Origin: Pseudomonas parafulva
GTDB lineage: Bacteria > Pseudomonadota > Gammaproteobacteria > Pseudomonadales > Pseudomonadaceae
Assembly: GCF_002021815.1 (NCBI RefSeq)
Contig: NZ_CP019952.1
Span: 3,069,001 to 3,133,000 of the forward strand
DNA: 64,000 nucleotides
Direction of reading: 5' to 3'
Position numbers and translations under genes: made by a program. A model generated the notes under the pieces. The model saw nothing but the letters and a program-made list of their open reading frames with translations. It was not told where the DNA came from and made no database searches. Within the stretch, counting starts at the first letter, position 1. Each line of letters starts with the position of its first letter. This document shows positions 11,108 to 20,551 of the stretch, piece by piece.

Positions 11108-11998
11108 TCAGCGCTTCTGGGTCAGGGCACGGCGCTCGAATTCCACGATGCGCTGGCGGTAGTGTTCGATGGTCTGCGCCGTTAAAACGCTGCGCTGGTC
11201 ATCCTTGAGTTCACCGTTGAGCTCATGGGCCAGCTTGCGCGCTGCCGCCACCATGACGTCGAAGGCCTGCTTCGGATGGCGCGGGCCGGGCAGGCCGAGG
11301 AAGAAGCTCACCGCACGCGTGCTGAAATGGTCGATGTCATCCAGGTCGAAGATGCCAGGCTTGACGGCATTGGCCATGGAGAACAGCACTTCGCCGTGAC
11401 CGGCCATGCTCTCGTGACGGTGGAAGATGTCCATCTCGCCGAACCGCAGGCCACTTTCCAGAATGTTCTGCAGCAACGCCGGGCCCTTGAACCCACCCTC
11501 GTCACGGGAAATAACGCTGATCACCAGCACTTCCTCAGCCGGCGGCAGCTCCTTGACGCTGTTGTTGGCCGCTGCAGGGGATGAGCTACGCCCCCTGTCC
11601 GCCGCGAAGTCGTCCTCGTCGTCGATCACGATATCCGCTTCACGGGAGGGCGCGCTGAAGCCTGCGTCAACGCGCGGCGCTTCTGCAGCCGCCGGGCGTT
11701 TTGGCCACTTGCTGACCTTGGCAGGTTTAGGTTCGCGCTCACGGTCCCGGTCCGAGGCACTGAGCGACGGAAGATCACTTTCGTCCAGCTCAGGCTCCCT
11801 GTGGGTGTCGAGCACGCGGGGTGGGCCGAGCACTTCGGCACCACCGCCTTCATCGTCCGCCGCATTGGCATAACTGCGGTCCAGACGGAATTTCAACTTA
11901 CCCTTGCCGCCGCGCATACGGCGCCAGCCATCGAAAAGAATGCCGGCAATGACAATGATGCCGATAAGGATCAGCCACTCGCGCAGACCGATTTCCAT
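11108..11998 (-). CDS. zipA: Cell division protein ZipA
   Basis: ZipA anchors FtsZ to the inner membrane during septation. The 296-residue protein has an N-terminal transmembrane helix ([21 protein letters not shown], about residues 5-25), a short basic stretch, a charged proline- and serine-rich linker to about residue 155, and a C-terminal FtsZ-binding domain ([39 protein letters not shown]). ATG at 11998 is chosen because it places the membrane helix at the very N-terminus as in other ZipA proteins. It lies between smc and ligA, a conserved Pseudomonas order. Confidence 0.94.
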   Translation of the reverse strand: MEIGLREWLILIGIIVIAGILFDGWRRMRGGKGKLKFRLDRSYANAADDEGGGAEVLGPPRVLDTHREPELDESDLPSLSASDRDREREPKPAKVSKWPKRPAAAEAPRVDAGFSAPSREADIVIDDEDDFAADRGRSSSPAAANNSVKELPPAEEVLVISVISRDEGGFKGPALLQNILESGLRFGEMDIFHRHESMAGHGEVLFSMANAVKPGIFDLDDIDHFSTRAVSFFLGLPGPRHPKQAFDVMVAAARKLAHELNGELKDDQRSVLTAQTIEHYRQRIVEFERRALTQKR

Positions 11999-12202
11999 GT
12001 AATCCCGTGCCTCTAATAAATATGCTGAAAACAAAGGCTTCAAAGGCCTTTAACACGTGGCGCCAAGCCTATGTTCTGACAGGCGTTTTACCCACGCATA
12101 AAACGAGTGACATAAAGCTAGCACGACCAAAGACAACTTTACACCGTCTGTCTCACATGACAGGGGCATTTCAATGAAGATTGTGCCGTTCGACCACAGG
12201 TT

Positions 12203-15200
12203 TCACGCATCGACCATCGCCATGGCCGCCTCCACATCCACGGCCACCAGGCGCGAACAGCCCGGCTCGTGCATGGTGACCCCCATCAGCTGGTCGGCCA
12301 TTTCCATGGCGATCTTGTTGTGCGTGATGTAAATGAACTGCACGCTCTCACTCATTTCCTTTACCAGCCGGGCATACCGCCCGACGTTGGCATCGTCCAG
12401 CGGTGCGTCGACTTCATCGAGCATGCAGAACGGTGCGGGGTTCAACTTGAAGATGGCAAACACCAACGCCAAGGCGGTCAGTGCTTTTTCGCCACCGGAC
12501 AGCAGATGAATGGTGCTGTTCTTCTTGCCCGGTGGTCGCGCCATGATCGTCACCCCTGTATCGAGTAGATCTTCGCCCGTCAGTTCCAGATAAGCGCTGC
12601 CGCCACCGAAAACTTTTGGGAAAAGTGCCTGCAATCCGGCATTTATCTGATCAAAGGTATCTTTGAAGCGGTGGCGGGTTTCCTTGTCGATCTTGCGAAT
12701 GACATTTTCAAGCGTGTCCAGCGCTTCGACCAGATCAGCATCCTGGGCATCGAGGTAGCGCTTGCGCTCGGACTGCTGTTCGTACTCCTCGATGGCGGCC
12801 AGGTTGATCGCGCCCAGCCGCTGGATACGGGCATCGAGCTGCTCCAAGGCCTGCTCGGTGCCGGCCTCGGTAGCGTCGGGCTCGACCGTGGCGAGAACGC
12901 CCTGCAAGTCGTAACCGTCGGCGAGCAACTGCTCCTGCAATGTAGTACGCCGCACTTCCAGGCCCTGACACTCCAGGCGCAGTTGTTCGAGTTGACCACG
13001 CAGCAACTGAGCCTGCTGCTCGGCCTGGGTGCGGCGCTTTTCGGCATCGCGCAGTTCGCGGTCGGCCTCGTCCATTTGCAGGCGTGCCTGGCGCATTTCT
13101 TCGTCGACACCCATGCGCCGTTCCAGCAACTCTTCGAGCTTGAGCCGCAGCTCCTCCAACGGCGCCTCCCCCTCCTCCAGGTTCAGACTCAGCTGCTCCT
13201 GTCGCTCGCTCAGACGGGCCGCTTGCAGTTCCAGGCGTTCCAGGGCCTGACGCGTGGAGTCATGCTGGGCGCGCAGCGACCCCAGGCGCACGGCCAGCTG
13301 GTGGGCATGGTCCTTGTGCTGCCTGGCTTCCTGACGAATGCGGTCCAGGCCCTCACGCAGCCGGTCGCGCTGGGCCAGCAGCACTTCGCGCCGATCGGTG
13401 TCCTGGGCCATGAGTTCGAGGGCATCCTGCAACAGCAAACGGGCTTCGCCCAGTTGCTCATGCTCGAGGGCGCGCTGCTCGTCGAGCTCAGCCAGCTCTT
13501 CGTCCAAACGGCGGCGGCGCAGCGCGACCTGTTCGGCACGGGCACGGTTGGCTGACAAGCTGGCCTTGAGTTCGGCTTGCAGGCGGCTTTTTTCCTGGGC
13601 GCGACGGCGTACCTGCTCGCGCTGCGCTTCCAGGTGCTGCTGCTGTTCACGCAGGGTGTGCAGCTGCTGGTCAAGCTGCTGCAGGGCGATGTGCTGCTCA
13701 CGCTGACTGTGCTCGAGCCGCTCGATCTCCTGACCGCGCGCCAGCACCCCGCCTTCACCGCTGCCACCGCGGCGCACACGAAGGCTGTGGCGGGCGACCC
13801 AGTAGCCATCGCGGCTGACCAGGCTCTGCCCTTCGCCCAACGCAGCACGCAAGGCCAAGGCCTCGGCCAGGTCTTCCACGGGCCTGACCTGGCCCAGCCA
13901 TGGCGCGAGGTCGACGGGGCCTTGTACCTTGTCCAGCAGGCTGCCGGAAGGCACCGCCTGGCTGGCGCAAGCCGCGAGCAGCAGGCTCACATCGCCCTGC
14001 TGCAAGCCCGCCAGATCCAATGGTGCGAAGTCGTCCACCAGCACGGCTTGCAAGTCGGCGCCCAACACGGTTTCCACCGCAAGCTCCCACCCGGGCTCAA
14101 CGCGCAACGCTTGTGCCAGGCGAGGGCAGTCTGACAACCCCTGCCCCTGCAACCATTGGACCACACCAGCACCTGGGTCCAGGGCTGCCTGCTGCAGGGC
14201 TTCCAGCGATGCCAGGCGCCCGCCCAGGCGTTGCACATCACCCTGGGCCTGTTGCTGAGCCAGCCCGGCCTCCTGCAGCGCCTGGCGCACCGTTTCCAGG
14301 CGCTCGATAACCTCCTCTTCCTCCAGTTGCAGTGCTTCGAGCGACAACTCGCTGCTGGCCAACTGCTCAACCTGCTCCAGCATCGCCGCGTCTTGCGGGT
14401 CTTCGCCCAACTGCACCTGTTCGTCGGTGAGTTTGCGCTGACGCTCGGCCAGGCGCTCCAAGCCGCTTTCCAACTGCTGCAAGCGCGCCTGCTGCACTTC
14501 GGCCTGGCGACGCGGTTCAGCCGAGCGACTGTTGAAGGTGTCCCACTGCTCCTGCCAACCGTGCATGCCTGATTCGGCCTCTTCCAGCACGGCAGCGCTT
14601 TCTTCGGCAGCCGCCAGGGTCAGCGCCTGCTCGGGCTCGAGCATGGCCAGTTCTTCTGCCAAAGTTGCCAGCAGCGTACGGTCATGCCCCAGGTGCGATT
14701 CGGTTTCCTGGCGCGTGCGTTCGGCTTCCTTGAAATCGTCCTGCAACTGGCGCAAACGTTGCTGGCCGTGCTGGATGCTTTGCTCGACCCGGGCGATGTC
14801 GCCGGCCACCGAGTAGAACCGGGCCTGCACCTGGTTGAAGCGCTCGGACAGCTCATGATGACCGTCACGCAGCCGCTCGATGCTGGCATCGGCATTGCGC
14901 TGCTCGGCCACCAGCGCCTCGAAGGACACATCCTGGTTACCGATCACCGACTGACGCTGACGAACCCGTTCGTCCAGCTCGCGCCAGCGCAACGCCGCCA
15001 GGCGCGCCTTGAGCTGGCGTTCCTGCGCCTTGTATTCACGGTATTTCTCGGCCGCCTGGGCCTGGCGGTGCAGGCGCTCAAGCTGGCGTTCCAGCTCCTC
15101 GCGCAGGTCGGTCAGGCGCGCCAGGTTCTCCTGGGTTCGGCGGATGCGGTTTTCAGTTTCGCGGCGACGCTCCTTGTACTTGGAGATACCCGCCGCTTCC

Positions 15201-15694
15201 TCGATGAAATTGCGCAGTTCCTCGGGCTTGGCTTCGATCAGCTTGGAGATCATGCCCTGTTCGATGATCGAGTAGCTGCGAGGCCCGAGGCCTGTGCCCA
15301 GGAAGATATCGGTGATGTCCCGACGCCTGCACTTGGTGCCGTTGAGGTAATAGCTGTTCTGGCTGTCGCGGGTGACCTTGCGCCGAATTGAGATCTCGGC
15401 GTAGGCGGCATACTCGCCCACAAGGGTAGTCTCGCTGTTGTCGAACACCAGTTCGATGCTGGCCTGGCTGACCGGCTTGCGGCCGCTGGAGCCGTTGAAG
15501 ATGACGTCGGTCATCGACTCGCCGCGCAGGTTCTTTGCCGAACTTTCGCCCATTACCCAGCGTACGGCGTCGATGATGTTGGACTTGCCACAGCCATTGG
15601 GGCCCACGACCGCCGCCATATTGCTCGGGAAGTTGACGGTGGTGGGGTCGACGAAAGACTTGAACCCTGCCAGGCGGATGCACTTCAGACGCAT
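12203..15694 (-). CDS. smc: Chromosome segregation ATPase SMC
   Basis: SMC forms the condensin-like complex with ScpAB that organises and segregates the chromosome. The 1163-residue protein has an N-terminal ABC head with Walker A GPNGCGKSN at residues 32-40, two very long coiled coils rich in E, Q, R and L (about 170-500 and 670-1000), a central hinge (about 510-640), and a C-terminal head with signature LLSGGEKALTALAL near 1065 and Walker B FCMLDEVDAPLD near 1090. Length is normal. Its start codon lies 3 bp after the stop of a GntR regulator gene, which suggests the two are cotranscribed. Confidence 0.96.
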   Translation of the reverse strand: MRLKCIRLAGFKSFVDPTTVNFPSNMAAVVGPNGCGKSNIIDAVRWVMGESSAKNLRGESMTDVIFNGSSGRKPVSQASIELVFDNSETTLVGEYAAYAEISIRRKVTRDSQNSYYLNGTKCRRRDITDIFLGTGLGPRSYSIIEQGMISKLIEAKPEELRNFIEEAAGISKYKERRRETENRIRRTQENLARLTDLREELERQLERLHRQAQAAEKYREYKAQERQLKARLAALRWRELDERVRQRQSVIGNQDVSFEALVAEQRNADASIERLRDGHHELSERFNQVQARFYSVAGDIARVEQSIQHGQQRLRQLQDDFKEAERTRQETESHLGHDRTLLATLAEELAMLEPEQALTLAAAEESAAVLEEAESGMHGWQEQWDTFNSRSAEPRRQAEVQQARLQQLESGLERLAERQRKLTDEQVQLGEDPQDAAMLEQVEQLASSELSLEALQLEEEEVIERLETVRQALQEAGLAQQQAQGDVQRLGGRLASLEALQQAALDPGAGVVQWLQGQGLSDCPRLAQALRVEPGWELAVETVLGADLQAVLVDDFAPLDLAGLQQGDVSLLLAACASQAVPSGSLLDKVQGPVDLAPWLGQVRPVEDLAEALALRAALGEGQSLVSRDGYWVARHSLRVRRGGSGEGGVLARGQEIERLEHSQREQHIALQQLDQQLHTLREQQQHLEAQREQVRRRAQEKSRLQAELKASLSANRARAEQVALRRRRLDEELAELDEQRALEHEQLGEARLLLQDALELMAQDTDRREVLLAQRDRLREGLDRIRQEARQHKDHAHQLAVRLGSLRAQHDSTRQALERLELQAARLSERQEQLSLNLEEGEAPLEELRLKLEELLERRMGVDEEMRQARLQMDEADRELRDAEKRRTQAEQQAQLLRGQLEQLRLECQGLEVRRTTLQEQLLADGYDLQGVLATVEPDATEAGTEQALEQLDARIQRLGAINLAAIEEYEQQSERKRYLDAQDADLVEALDTLENVIRKIDKETRHRFKDTFDQINAGLQALFPKVFGGGSAYLELTGEDLLDTGVTIMARPPGKKNSTIHLLSGGEKALTALALVFAIFKLNPAPFCMLDEVDAPLDDANVGRYARLVKEMSESVQFIYITHNKIAMEMADQLMGVTMHEPGCSRLVAVDVEAAMAMVDA

Positions 15695-15697
15695 CAG

Positions 15698-16357
15698 TCA
15701 GGGCCGGGCCAGCGCTGCCAGTACCAGTTCGCAACTGCGCTGGCCATAGGCGGTAAGTACTTCACGAATGCGCAGCAAGTCGCGCAGCACCACCGCCTCG
15801 AGCAAGTGATCGAACAGGCCCAGGTAATCGACCATGTTCGCCTGGCGCTGGTCCAGGGACAGGTAATAGGCGCGGCTCATGGCGGGCTGCAAGTTCTCGA
15901 CGGTTTCCTGCAGGAACGGGTTGTCGGCGAAGGGGTAGGCAGCACGCATCACCTCGAAACTCTCGGCCACGAACGCCTCAATGTCACGTGCGGCATGCGC
16001 CACCTGAAGACGCTGCTGAATGTCCAGAAACGGGCGCAGTTCGTCTTCATTGCGCCAGCGTTGTGCAACCGCGTTGCCCAGCAGGATGTAAAACTCGCTC
16101 ATGAGCGTGCACAGGCTGCGCACGCTGCGCTCATCCAGCTCGGTGACGTGGGCGCCCCGGCGCGGCAATATCGCCACCAGGTGGCGACGTTCAAGGATCA
16201 GCAGCGCTTCGCGCACCGAACCCCGGCTGACGTTGAGCGCCTGGGTCACCTTCTGTTCCTGGATACGCTCTGCAGGCGCCAGTTCGCCGCGGATGATGCG
16301 CTCGGCCAGGTAATCGGCAATCTGCTCGGCGAGGCTGTCCGGGGCCTTGAACGTCAT
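15698..16357 (-). CDS. GntR family regulator, FCD (FadR-like) domain
   Basis: This 219-residue protein has an N-terminal GntR winged helix (residues 5-75, with VTQALNVSRGSVREALLILERRHLV) and a helical FCD effector domain (about 85-210). It is divergent from xdhA across 268 bp and ends 3 bp before smc. By position it is a candidate regulator of xanthine dehydrogenase, and a 17-bp dyad in the shared gap (16483-16499) could be its operator. It does not carry the TTGTAYACAA sites around its own promoter, unlike the GntR gene at 22750. The effector is unknown. Confidence 0.85.
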   Translation of the reverse strand: MTFKAPDSLAEQIADYLAERIIRGELAPAERIQEQKVTQALNVSRGSVREALLILERRHLVAILPRRGAHVTELDERSVRSLCTLMSEFYILLGNAVAQRWRNEDELRPFLDIQQRLQVAHAARDIEAFVAESFEVMRAAYPFADNPFLQETVENLQPAMSRAYYLSLDQRQANMVDYLGLFDHLLEAVVLRDLLRIREVLTAYGQRSCELVLAALARP

Positions 16358-16482
16358 GGTTTTCCTTCAAATCACTGAACGGGACACAAGGGGGCGGATT
16401 GTAGCCTACTTGCCCCCGGGAAGCGCAGCGGGCTATCGGGGTTTATTTGACCACCCGGACAGCTGCCGGGCCGGCGCGATCT

Positions 16483-16499
16483 ATGCTTGGTGTAAGCAT
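16483..16499. promoter_or_regulatory. 17-bp dyad between gntR and xdhA
   Basis: ATGCTT-GGTGT-AAGCAT is a perfect 6-bp inverted repeat with a 5-bp centre, placed about equally between the two divergent starts. It is a candidate operator for the adjacent FCD regulator; this is inference from position and symmetry. Confidence 0.4.
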
Positions 16500-16535
16500 C
16501 ATCAACCAGGGTGGGCCGGCCGCCGGACGATTTCC

Positions 16536-16549
16536 TGACCTTTGAGTCA
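16536..16549. promoter_or_regulatory. RutR-like operator upstream of xdhA
   Basis: TGACC-TTTG-AGTCA is an imperfect palindrome, extended to CTGAC...GTCAG. It is one of four similar sites in this window in front of purine uptake and oxidation genes and resembles the E. coli RutR consensus TTGACCA-NN-TGGTCAA. Confidence 0.55.
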
Positions 16550-16557
16550 GAAAAACA

Positions 16558-16587
16558 TTGACCCGCGCGACAGGTGTTGCTTAGAGT
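16558..16587 (+). promoter_or_regulatory. Possible sigma-70 promoter of xdhA
   Basis: TTGACC and TAGAGT are 18 bp apart, ending 38 bp before the xdhA start and just downstream of the RutR-like dyad. The -10 is weak. Confidence 0.35.
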
Positions 16588-16625
16588 CGGCCCAACAACA
16601 ATAAAACCATTGCGAGGCCATCCCC

Positions 16626-18080
16626 GTGATCCAGTTTCTCGTCAACCAAGAGCTGCGCAGCGAGCACGCCCTGGACCCGAACATGACCGTGCTGCAATAC
16701 CTGCGCGAGCAGTTGGGCAAACCCGGCACCAAAGAGGGCTGCGCCAGCGGTGACTGCGGCGCCTGCACCGTGGTGATCGGTGAACTGACCCAGGACGACG
16801 CCGGCAACGATGCCTTGCGCTATCGCAGCCTCAACTCATGCCTGACGTTCGTGTCCAGCCTGCACGGCAAGCAACTGATCAGCGTCGAAGGCCTCAAGCA
16901 CCAAGGCCAGCTGCACAGCGTGCAACAAGCCATGGCGGACTGCCATGGATCGCAATGCGGTTTCTGTACGCCAGGCTTTGTGATGTCGTTGTTCGCCCTG
17001 CAAAAGAACAGTCAAGGTGCCGACGTGCATCAGGCCCAGGAAGCACTGGCCGGCAACCTGTGCCGCTGCACGGGTTACCGGCCCATCCTCGACGCCGCCC
17101 AGCAGAGCTGCCGGCAGCCCTGCCCTGACCAGTTCGATGCCCAGCAAGCGCAGACCATCGCCCGCCTCAAGGCCATTGCACCGTCGCAGACCGGCGAGCT
17201 GAACAGTGGCGACAAACGTTGCCTGGTCCCGCTGACCGTCGCCGACCTGGCCGAGCTGTACAGTTCGCACCCCGAAGCCCGGTTGCTGGCAGGCGGTACC
17301 GACCTGGCGCTGGAAGTCACGCAAATGCACAAGACCCTGCCAGTGATGATCTACGTGGGGCATGTAGCCGAGCTCAAGCGGATCGAGCAGACCGCCACCC
17401 ATCTTGAAATCGGTGCCGCTACCCCGCTCACTGACTGCTACCAGGCGTTGAACGCCCAATACCCGGACTTCGGCGCGCTGCTGCATCGCTTCGCTTCGCT
17501 GCAGATCCGCAACCAGGGCACCCTGGGCGGCAACATCGGCAACGCTTCGCCCATCGGCGACTCACCGCCCTTGTTGATCGCGCTGGACGCCCAGGTGGTC
17601 CTGCGCCAGGGCGAGCGCCAGCGCACGATGCCGCTGGAAGCCTATTTCATCGACTACCGCATCACCGCCCGGCAGGACAGCGAGTTCATCGAGAAGATCC
17701 TGGTACCCCTCGCCCGGCACGACTGGACGTTCCGCGCCTACAAGGTTTCCAAGCGCCTGGACGATGACATTTCGGCGGTGTGCGCAGCGTTCAACCTGAG
17801 CATCGAGCACGGGGTGGTCAGCGGCGCACGCATCGCCTTCGGCGGCATGGCGGCCATCCCCAAGCGCGCCCGTGCCTGCGAGGCGGCGTTGCTTGGCCAA
17901 CCCTGGAACAAGGCCAGCGTGGAGCGCGCCTGCCAGGCCCTGGCCGAAGACTTCACCCCGCTCAGCGACTTCCGCGCCAGCCAGCAATACCGCCTGCTGA
18001 CCGCGCAGAACCTGCTGCGCAAGTACTTTATCGAACTGCAAACGCCGCACATCGAAACCCGGGTGACCGCTTATGTCTAA
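16626..18080 (+). CDS. xdhA: Xanthine dehydrogenase small subunit XdhA (2Fe-2S and FAD)
   Basis: XdhA passes electrons from the molybdenum centre in XdhB to NAD+ during oxidation of hypoxanthine and xanthine to urate. The 484-residue protein has two 2Fe-2S domains, one with CASGDCGAC near residues 40-48 and one with CGFC and CRCTG near 115-150, and an FAD domain (about 195-480) with LLAGGTDLALEVT and the QIRNQGTLGGNIGNASPIGD loop. The start is GTG at 16626 with GAGG about 10 bases upstream. It overlaps xdhB by 8 bp, so the two are translationally coupled. A RutR-like dyad lies 77 bp upstream. Confidence 0.95.
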   Translation: MIQFLVNQELRSEHALDPNMTVLQYLREQLGKPGTKEGCASGDCGACTVVIGELTQDDAGNDALRYRSLNSCLTFVSSLHGKQLISVEGLKHQGQLHSVQQAMADCHGSQCGFCTPGFVMSLFALQKNSQGADVHQAQEALAGNLCRCTGYRPILDAAQQSCRQPCPDQFDAQQAQTIARLKAIAPSQTGELNSGDKRCLVPLTVADLAELYSSHPEARLLAGGTDLALEVTQMHKTLPVMIYVGHVAELKRIEQTATHLEIGAATPLTDCYQALNAQYPDFGALLHRFASLQIRNQGTLGGNIGNASPIGDSPPLLIALDAQVVLRQGERQRTMPLEAYFIDYRITARQDSEFIEKILVPLARHDWTFRAYKVSKRLDDDISAVCAAFNLSIEHGVVSGARIAFGGMAAIPKRARACEAALLGQPWNKASVERACQALAEDFTPLSDFRASQQYRLLTAQNLLRKYFIELQTPHIETRVTAYV

Positions 18081-20469
18081 CCATCATGTGCCCAAAAGCC
18101 AGGCCGAAATGGCCGACCTGTTCCGCCAGGACCTGACCACCGGGGTCGGGCGCAGCGTCAAGCACGATAGCGCCGACAAGCACGTGTCCGGCGAAGCGTT
18201 GTACATCGACGACCGACTGGAATTCCCCAACCAGCTGCACGTCTACGCACGTACCGCAGACCGTGCCCATGCGCGCATCCTGCGCATCGACACCACGCCC
18301 TGCTACGCCTTCGAAGGGGTGCGCATCGCGATCACCCATCAGGACATTCCCGGGCTCAAGGACATCGGCCCGGTGGTGGCAGGCGATCCCTTGCTGGCCA
18401 TCGACAAGGTCGAGTTCTTCGGTCAGCCGGTCCTGGCCGTGGCCGCACGTGACCTGGACACCGCACGCCGCGCCGCCATGGCCGCCGTCATCGAATACGA
18501 GGACCTCGAACCGGTGCTCGATGTGGTCGAGGCGCTGCGCAAGCGGCACTTCGTGCTCGACAGCCACACCCATCAGCGCGGCGACAGCGCTGCAGCCCTG
18601 GCCAGCGCCCCGCATCGCCTGCAAGGCACCCTGCACATCGGCGGCCAGGAACACTTCTACCTGGAGACCCAGATTTCCTCGGTGATGCCCACCGAAGACG
18701 GCGGCATGATCGTGTACTGCTCCACCCAGAACCCCACCGAGGTGCAGAAACTGGTGGCCGAAGTGCTCGATGTGCCCATGAACAAGGTGGTGCTGGACAT
18801 GCGCCGCATGGGCGGCGGATTTGGCGGCAAGGAGACCCAGGCCGCGAGCCCGGCTTGCCTGTGCGCCGTCATCGCCCGCCTGACCGGGCAACCGACGAAG
18901 ATGCGCTTGCCGCGGGTCGAGGACATGACCATGACCGGCAAGCGACACCCCTTCTACGTCGAGTACGACGTGGGCTTCGACAACCAGGGTCGCCTGCACG
19001 GCATCAACCTGGAGCTGGCCGGCAACTGTGGCTACTCCCCGGACCTGTCCGGCTCGATCGTCGACCGCGCCATGTTCCACTCCGACAACGCCTACTACCT
19101 GGGCGATGCCACCGTCCACGGGCACCGCTGCAAGACCAACACCGCGTCGAATACGGCCTACCGGGGCTTTGGCGGACCGCAAGGCATGGTCGCCATCGAG
19201 CAGGTGATGGACCACATCGCCAGGCACCTTGGCCGCGACCCGTTGGCCGTGCGCAAGGCCAACTACTATGGCAAGGACAAGCGCAACGTCACCCATTATT
19301 ACCAGACCGTCGAGCACAACATGCTCGAGGAGATGACCGCCGAGCTTGAAGCCAGCAGTGACTACGCCGAACGGCGGGCGGCCATCGGCCGCTTCAATGC
19401 CAGCAGCCCGATCCTGAAAAAAGGCCTGGCGCTGACTCCGGTCAAGTTCGGCATCTCGTTCACCGCCACCTTCCTCAACCAGGCAGGGGCGCTGATCCAT
19501 ATCTACACCGATGGCAGCATCCACCTGAACCACGGCGGCACTGAAATGGGCCAGGGCCTGAACACCAAGGTGGCGCAGGTGGTGGCCCAGGTCTTCCAGG
19601 TCGATATCGACCGGATCCAGATCACCGCCACCAACACCGACAAGGTACCCAACACCTCCCCTACCGCCGCTTCCAGTGGGGCTGACTTGAACGGCAAGGC
19701 CGCACAGCATGCTGCCGAGATTCTCAAGAAACGTTTGACCGAATTCGCTGCCAAGCACTACCAGGTCACCGAGGAAGACGTGGAGTTCCGTAATGCCCAC
19801 GTGCGTGTGCGCGACCAGATCGTCAGCTTCGAGCAGTTGGTGCAGCAGGCTTATTTCGGTCAGGTGTCGCTGTCGAGCACCGGGTTCTACCGCACGCCAA
19901 AGATCTTCTATGACCGCAGCCAGGCACGGGGGCGCCCCTTCTACTACTACGCCTTTGGCGCGGCCTGCGTGGAAGTGATCGTCGACACCCTGACTGGCGA
20001 ATACAAGATGTTGCGCGCCGATATCCTGCACGATGTGGGCGACTCGCTGAACCCGGCCATCGACATCGGACAGGTCGAGGGAGGATTCATTCAAGGCATG
20101 GGCTGGCTCACCACCGAGGAGCTGGTGTGGAACGCCAAGGGCAAACTCGTGACCAACGGCCCGGCCAGCTACAAGATTCCAGCGGTGGCCGACATGCCGC
20201 TGGACATGCGGGTCAAGCTGGTGGAGAACCGCAAGAACCCGGAGGACACGGTGTTCCATTCCAAGGCCGTGGGCGAGCCGCCGTTCATGCTCGGGATCGC
20301 CGCCTGGTGCGCGATCAAGGATGCGGTGGCCAGCCTTGCCGACTACCGCGTGCAACCGAACATAGATGCCCCTGCCACGCCGGAGCGGGTGTTGTGGGGC
20401 TGTGAGCAGATGCGCAAGGCGGCCACCCTGCAACCTGCGGTGCAGGAACTGGACGCAGTGAACAATTGA
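18073..20469 (+). CDS. xdhB: Xanthine dehydrogenase molybdopterin-binding subunit XdhB
   Basis: XdhB is the catalytic subunit that hydroxylates hypoxanthine and xanthine at a molybdenum-cofactor site. The 798-residue protein contains the N-terminal aldehyde oxidase/xanthine dehydrogenase a/b hammerhead domain (about 25-140) and the molybdopterin-binding region, with GGGFGGKETQ near 250-260, NTAYRGFGGPQGM near 360, GGTEMGQGLNTK near 490 and the late KAVGEPPFMLG loop near 735 that supplies the active-site glutamate. It is the bacterial two-subunit XDH type, acts in the cytoplasm, and needs XdhC from the next gene for cofactor insertion. Confidence 0.95.
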   Translation: MSNHHVPKSQAEMADLFRQDLTTGVGRSVKHDSADKHVSGEALYIDDRLEFPNQLHVYARTADRAHARILRIDTTPCYAFEGVRIAITHQDIPGLKDIGPVVAGDPLLAIDKVEFFGQPVLAVAARDLDTARRAAMAAVIEYEDLEPVLDVVEALRKRHFVLDSHTHQRGDSAAALASAPHRLQGTLHIGGQEHFYLETQISSVMPTEDGGMIVYCSTQNPTEVQKLVAEVLDVPMNKVVLDMRRMGGGFGGKETQAASPACLCAVIARLTGQPTKMRLPRVEDMTMTGKRHPFYVEYDVGFDNQGRLHGINLELAGNCGYSPDLSGSIVDRAMFHSDNAYYLGDATVHGHRCKTNTASNTAYRGFGGPQGMVAIEQVMDHIARHLGRDPLAVRKANYYGKDKRNVTHYYQTVEHNMLEEMTAELEASSDYAERRAAIGRFNASSPILKKGLALTPVKFGISFTATFLNQAGALIHIYTDGSIHLNHGGTEMGQGLNTKVAQVVAQVFQVDIDRIQITATNTDKVPNTSPTAASSGADLNGKAAQHAAEILKKRLTEFAAKHYQVTEEDVEFRNAHVRVRDQIVSFEQLVQQAYFGQVSLSSTGFYRTPKIFYDRSQARGRPFYYYAFGAACVEVIVDTLTGEYKMLRADILHDVGDSLNPAIDIGQVEGGFIQGMGWLTTEELVWNAKGKLVTNGPASYKIPAVADMPLDMRVKLVENRKNPEDTVFHSKAVGEPPFMLGIAAWCAIKDAVASLADYRVQPNIDAPATPERVLWGCEQMRKAATLQPAVQELDAVNN

Positions 20470-20477
20470 AGGTGCGT

Positions 20478-20528
20478 TGCCTGTTCGGGCCCATTGCCGG
20501 CAAGTCGGCGAGAAGGCCCGAACAGGCA
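20478..20528. repeat. Strong hairpin between xdhB and xdhC
   Basis: TGCCTGTTCGGGCC and GGCCCGAACAGGCA form a perfect 14-bp stem around a 23-base interior that itself holds TTGCCGGCAA. There is no T run. It fills the 82-bp gap and may stabilise the xdhAB message relative to xdhC, or be a REP-like element. Confidence 0.65.
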
Positions 20529-20551
20529 CCCATAGATGAGGATCTTGCATC

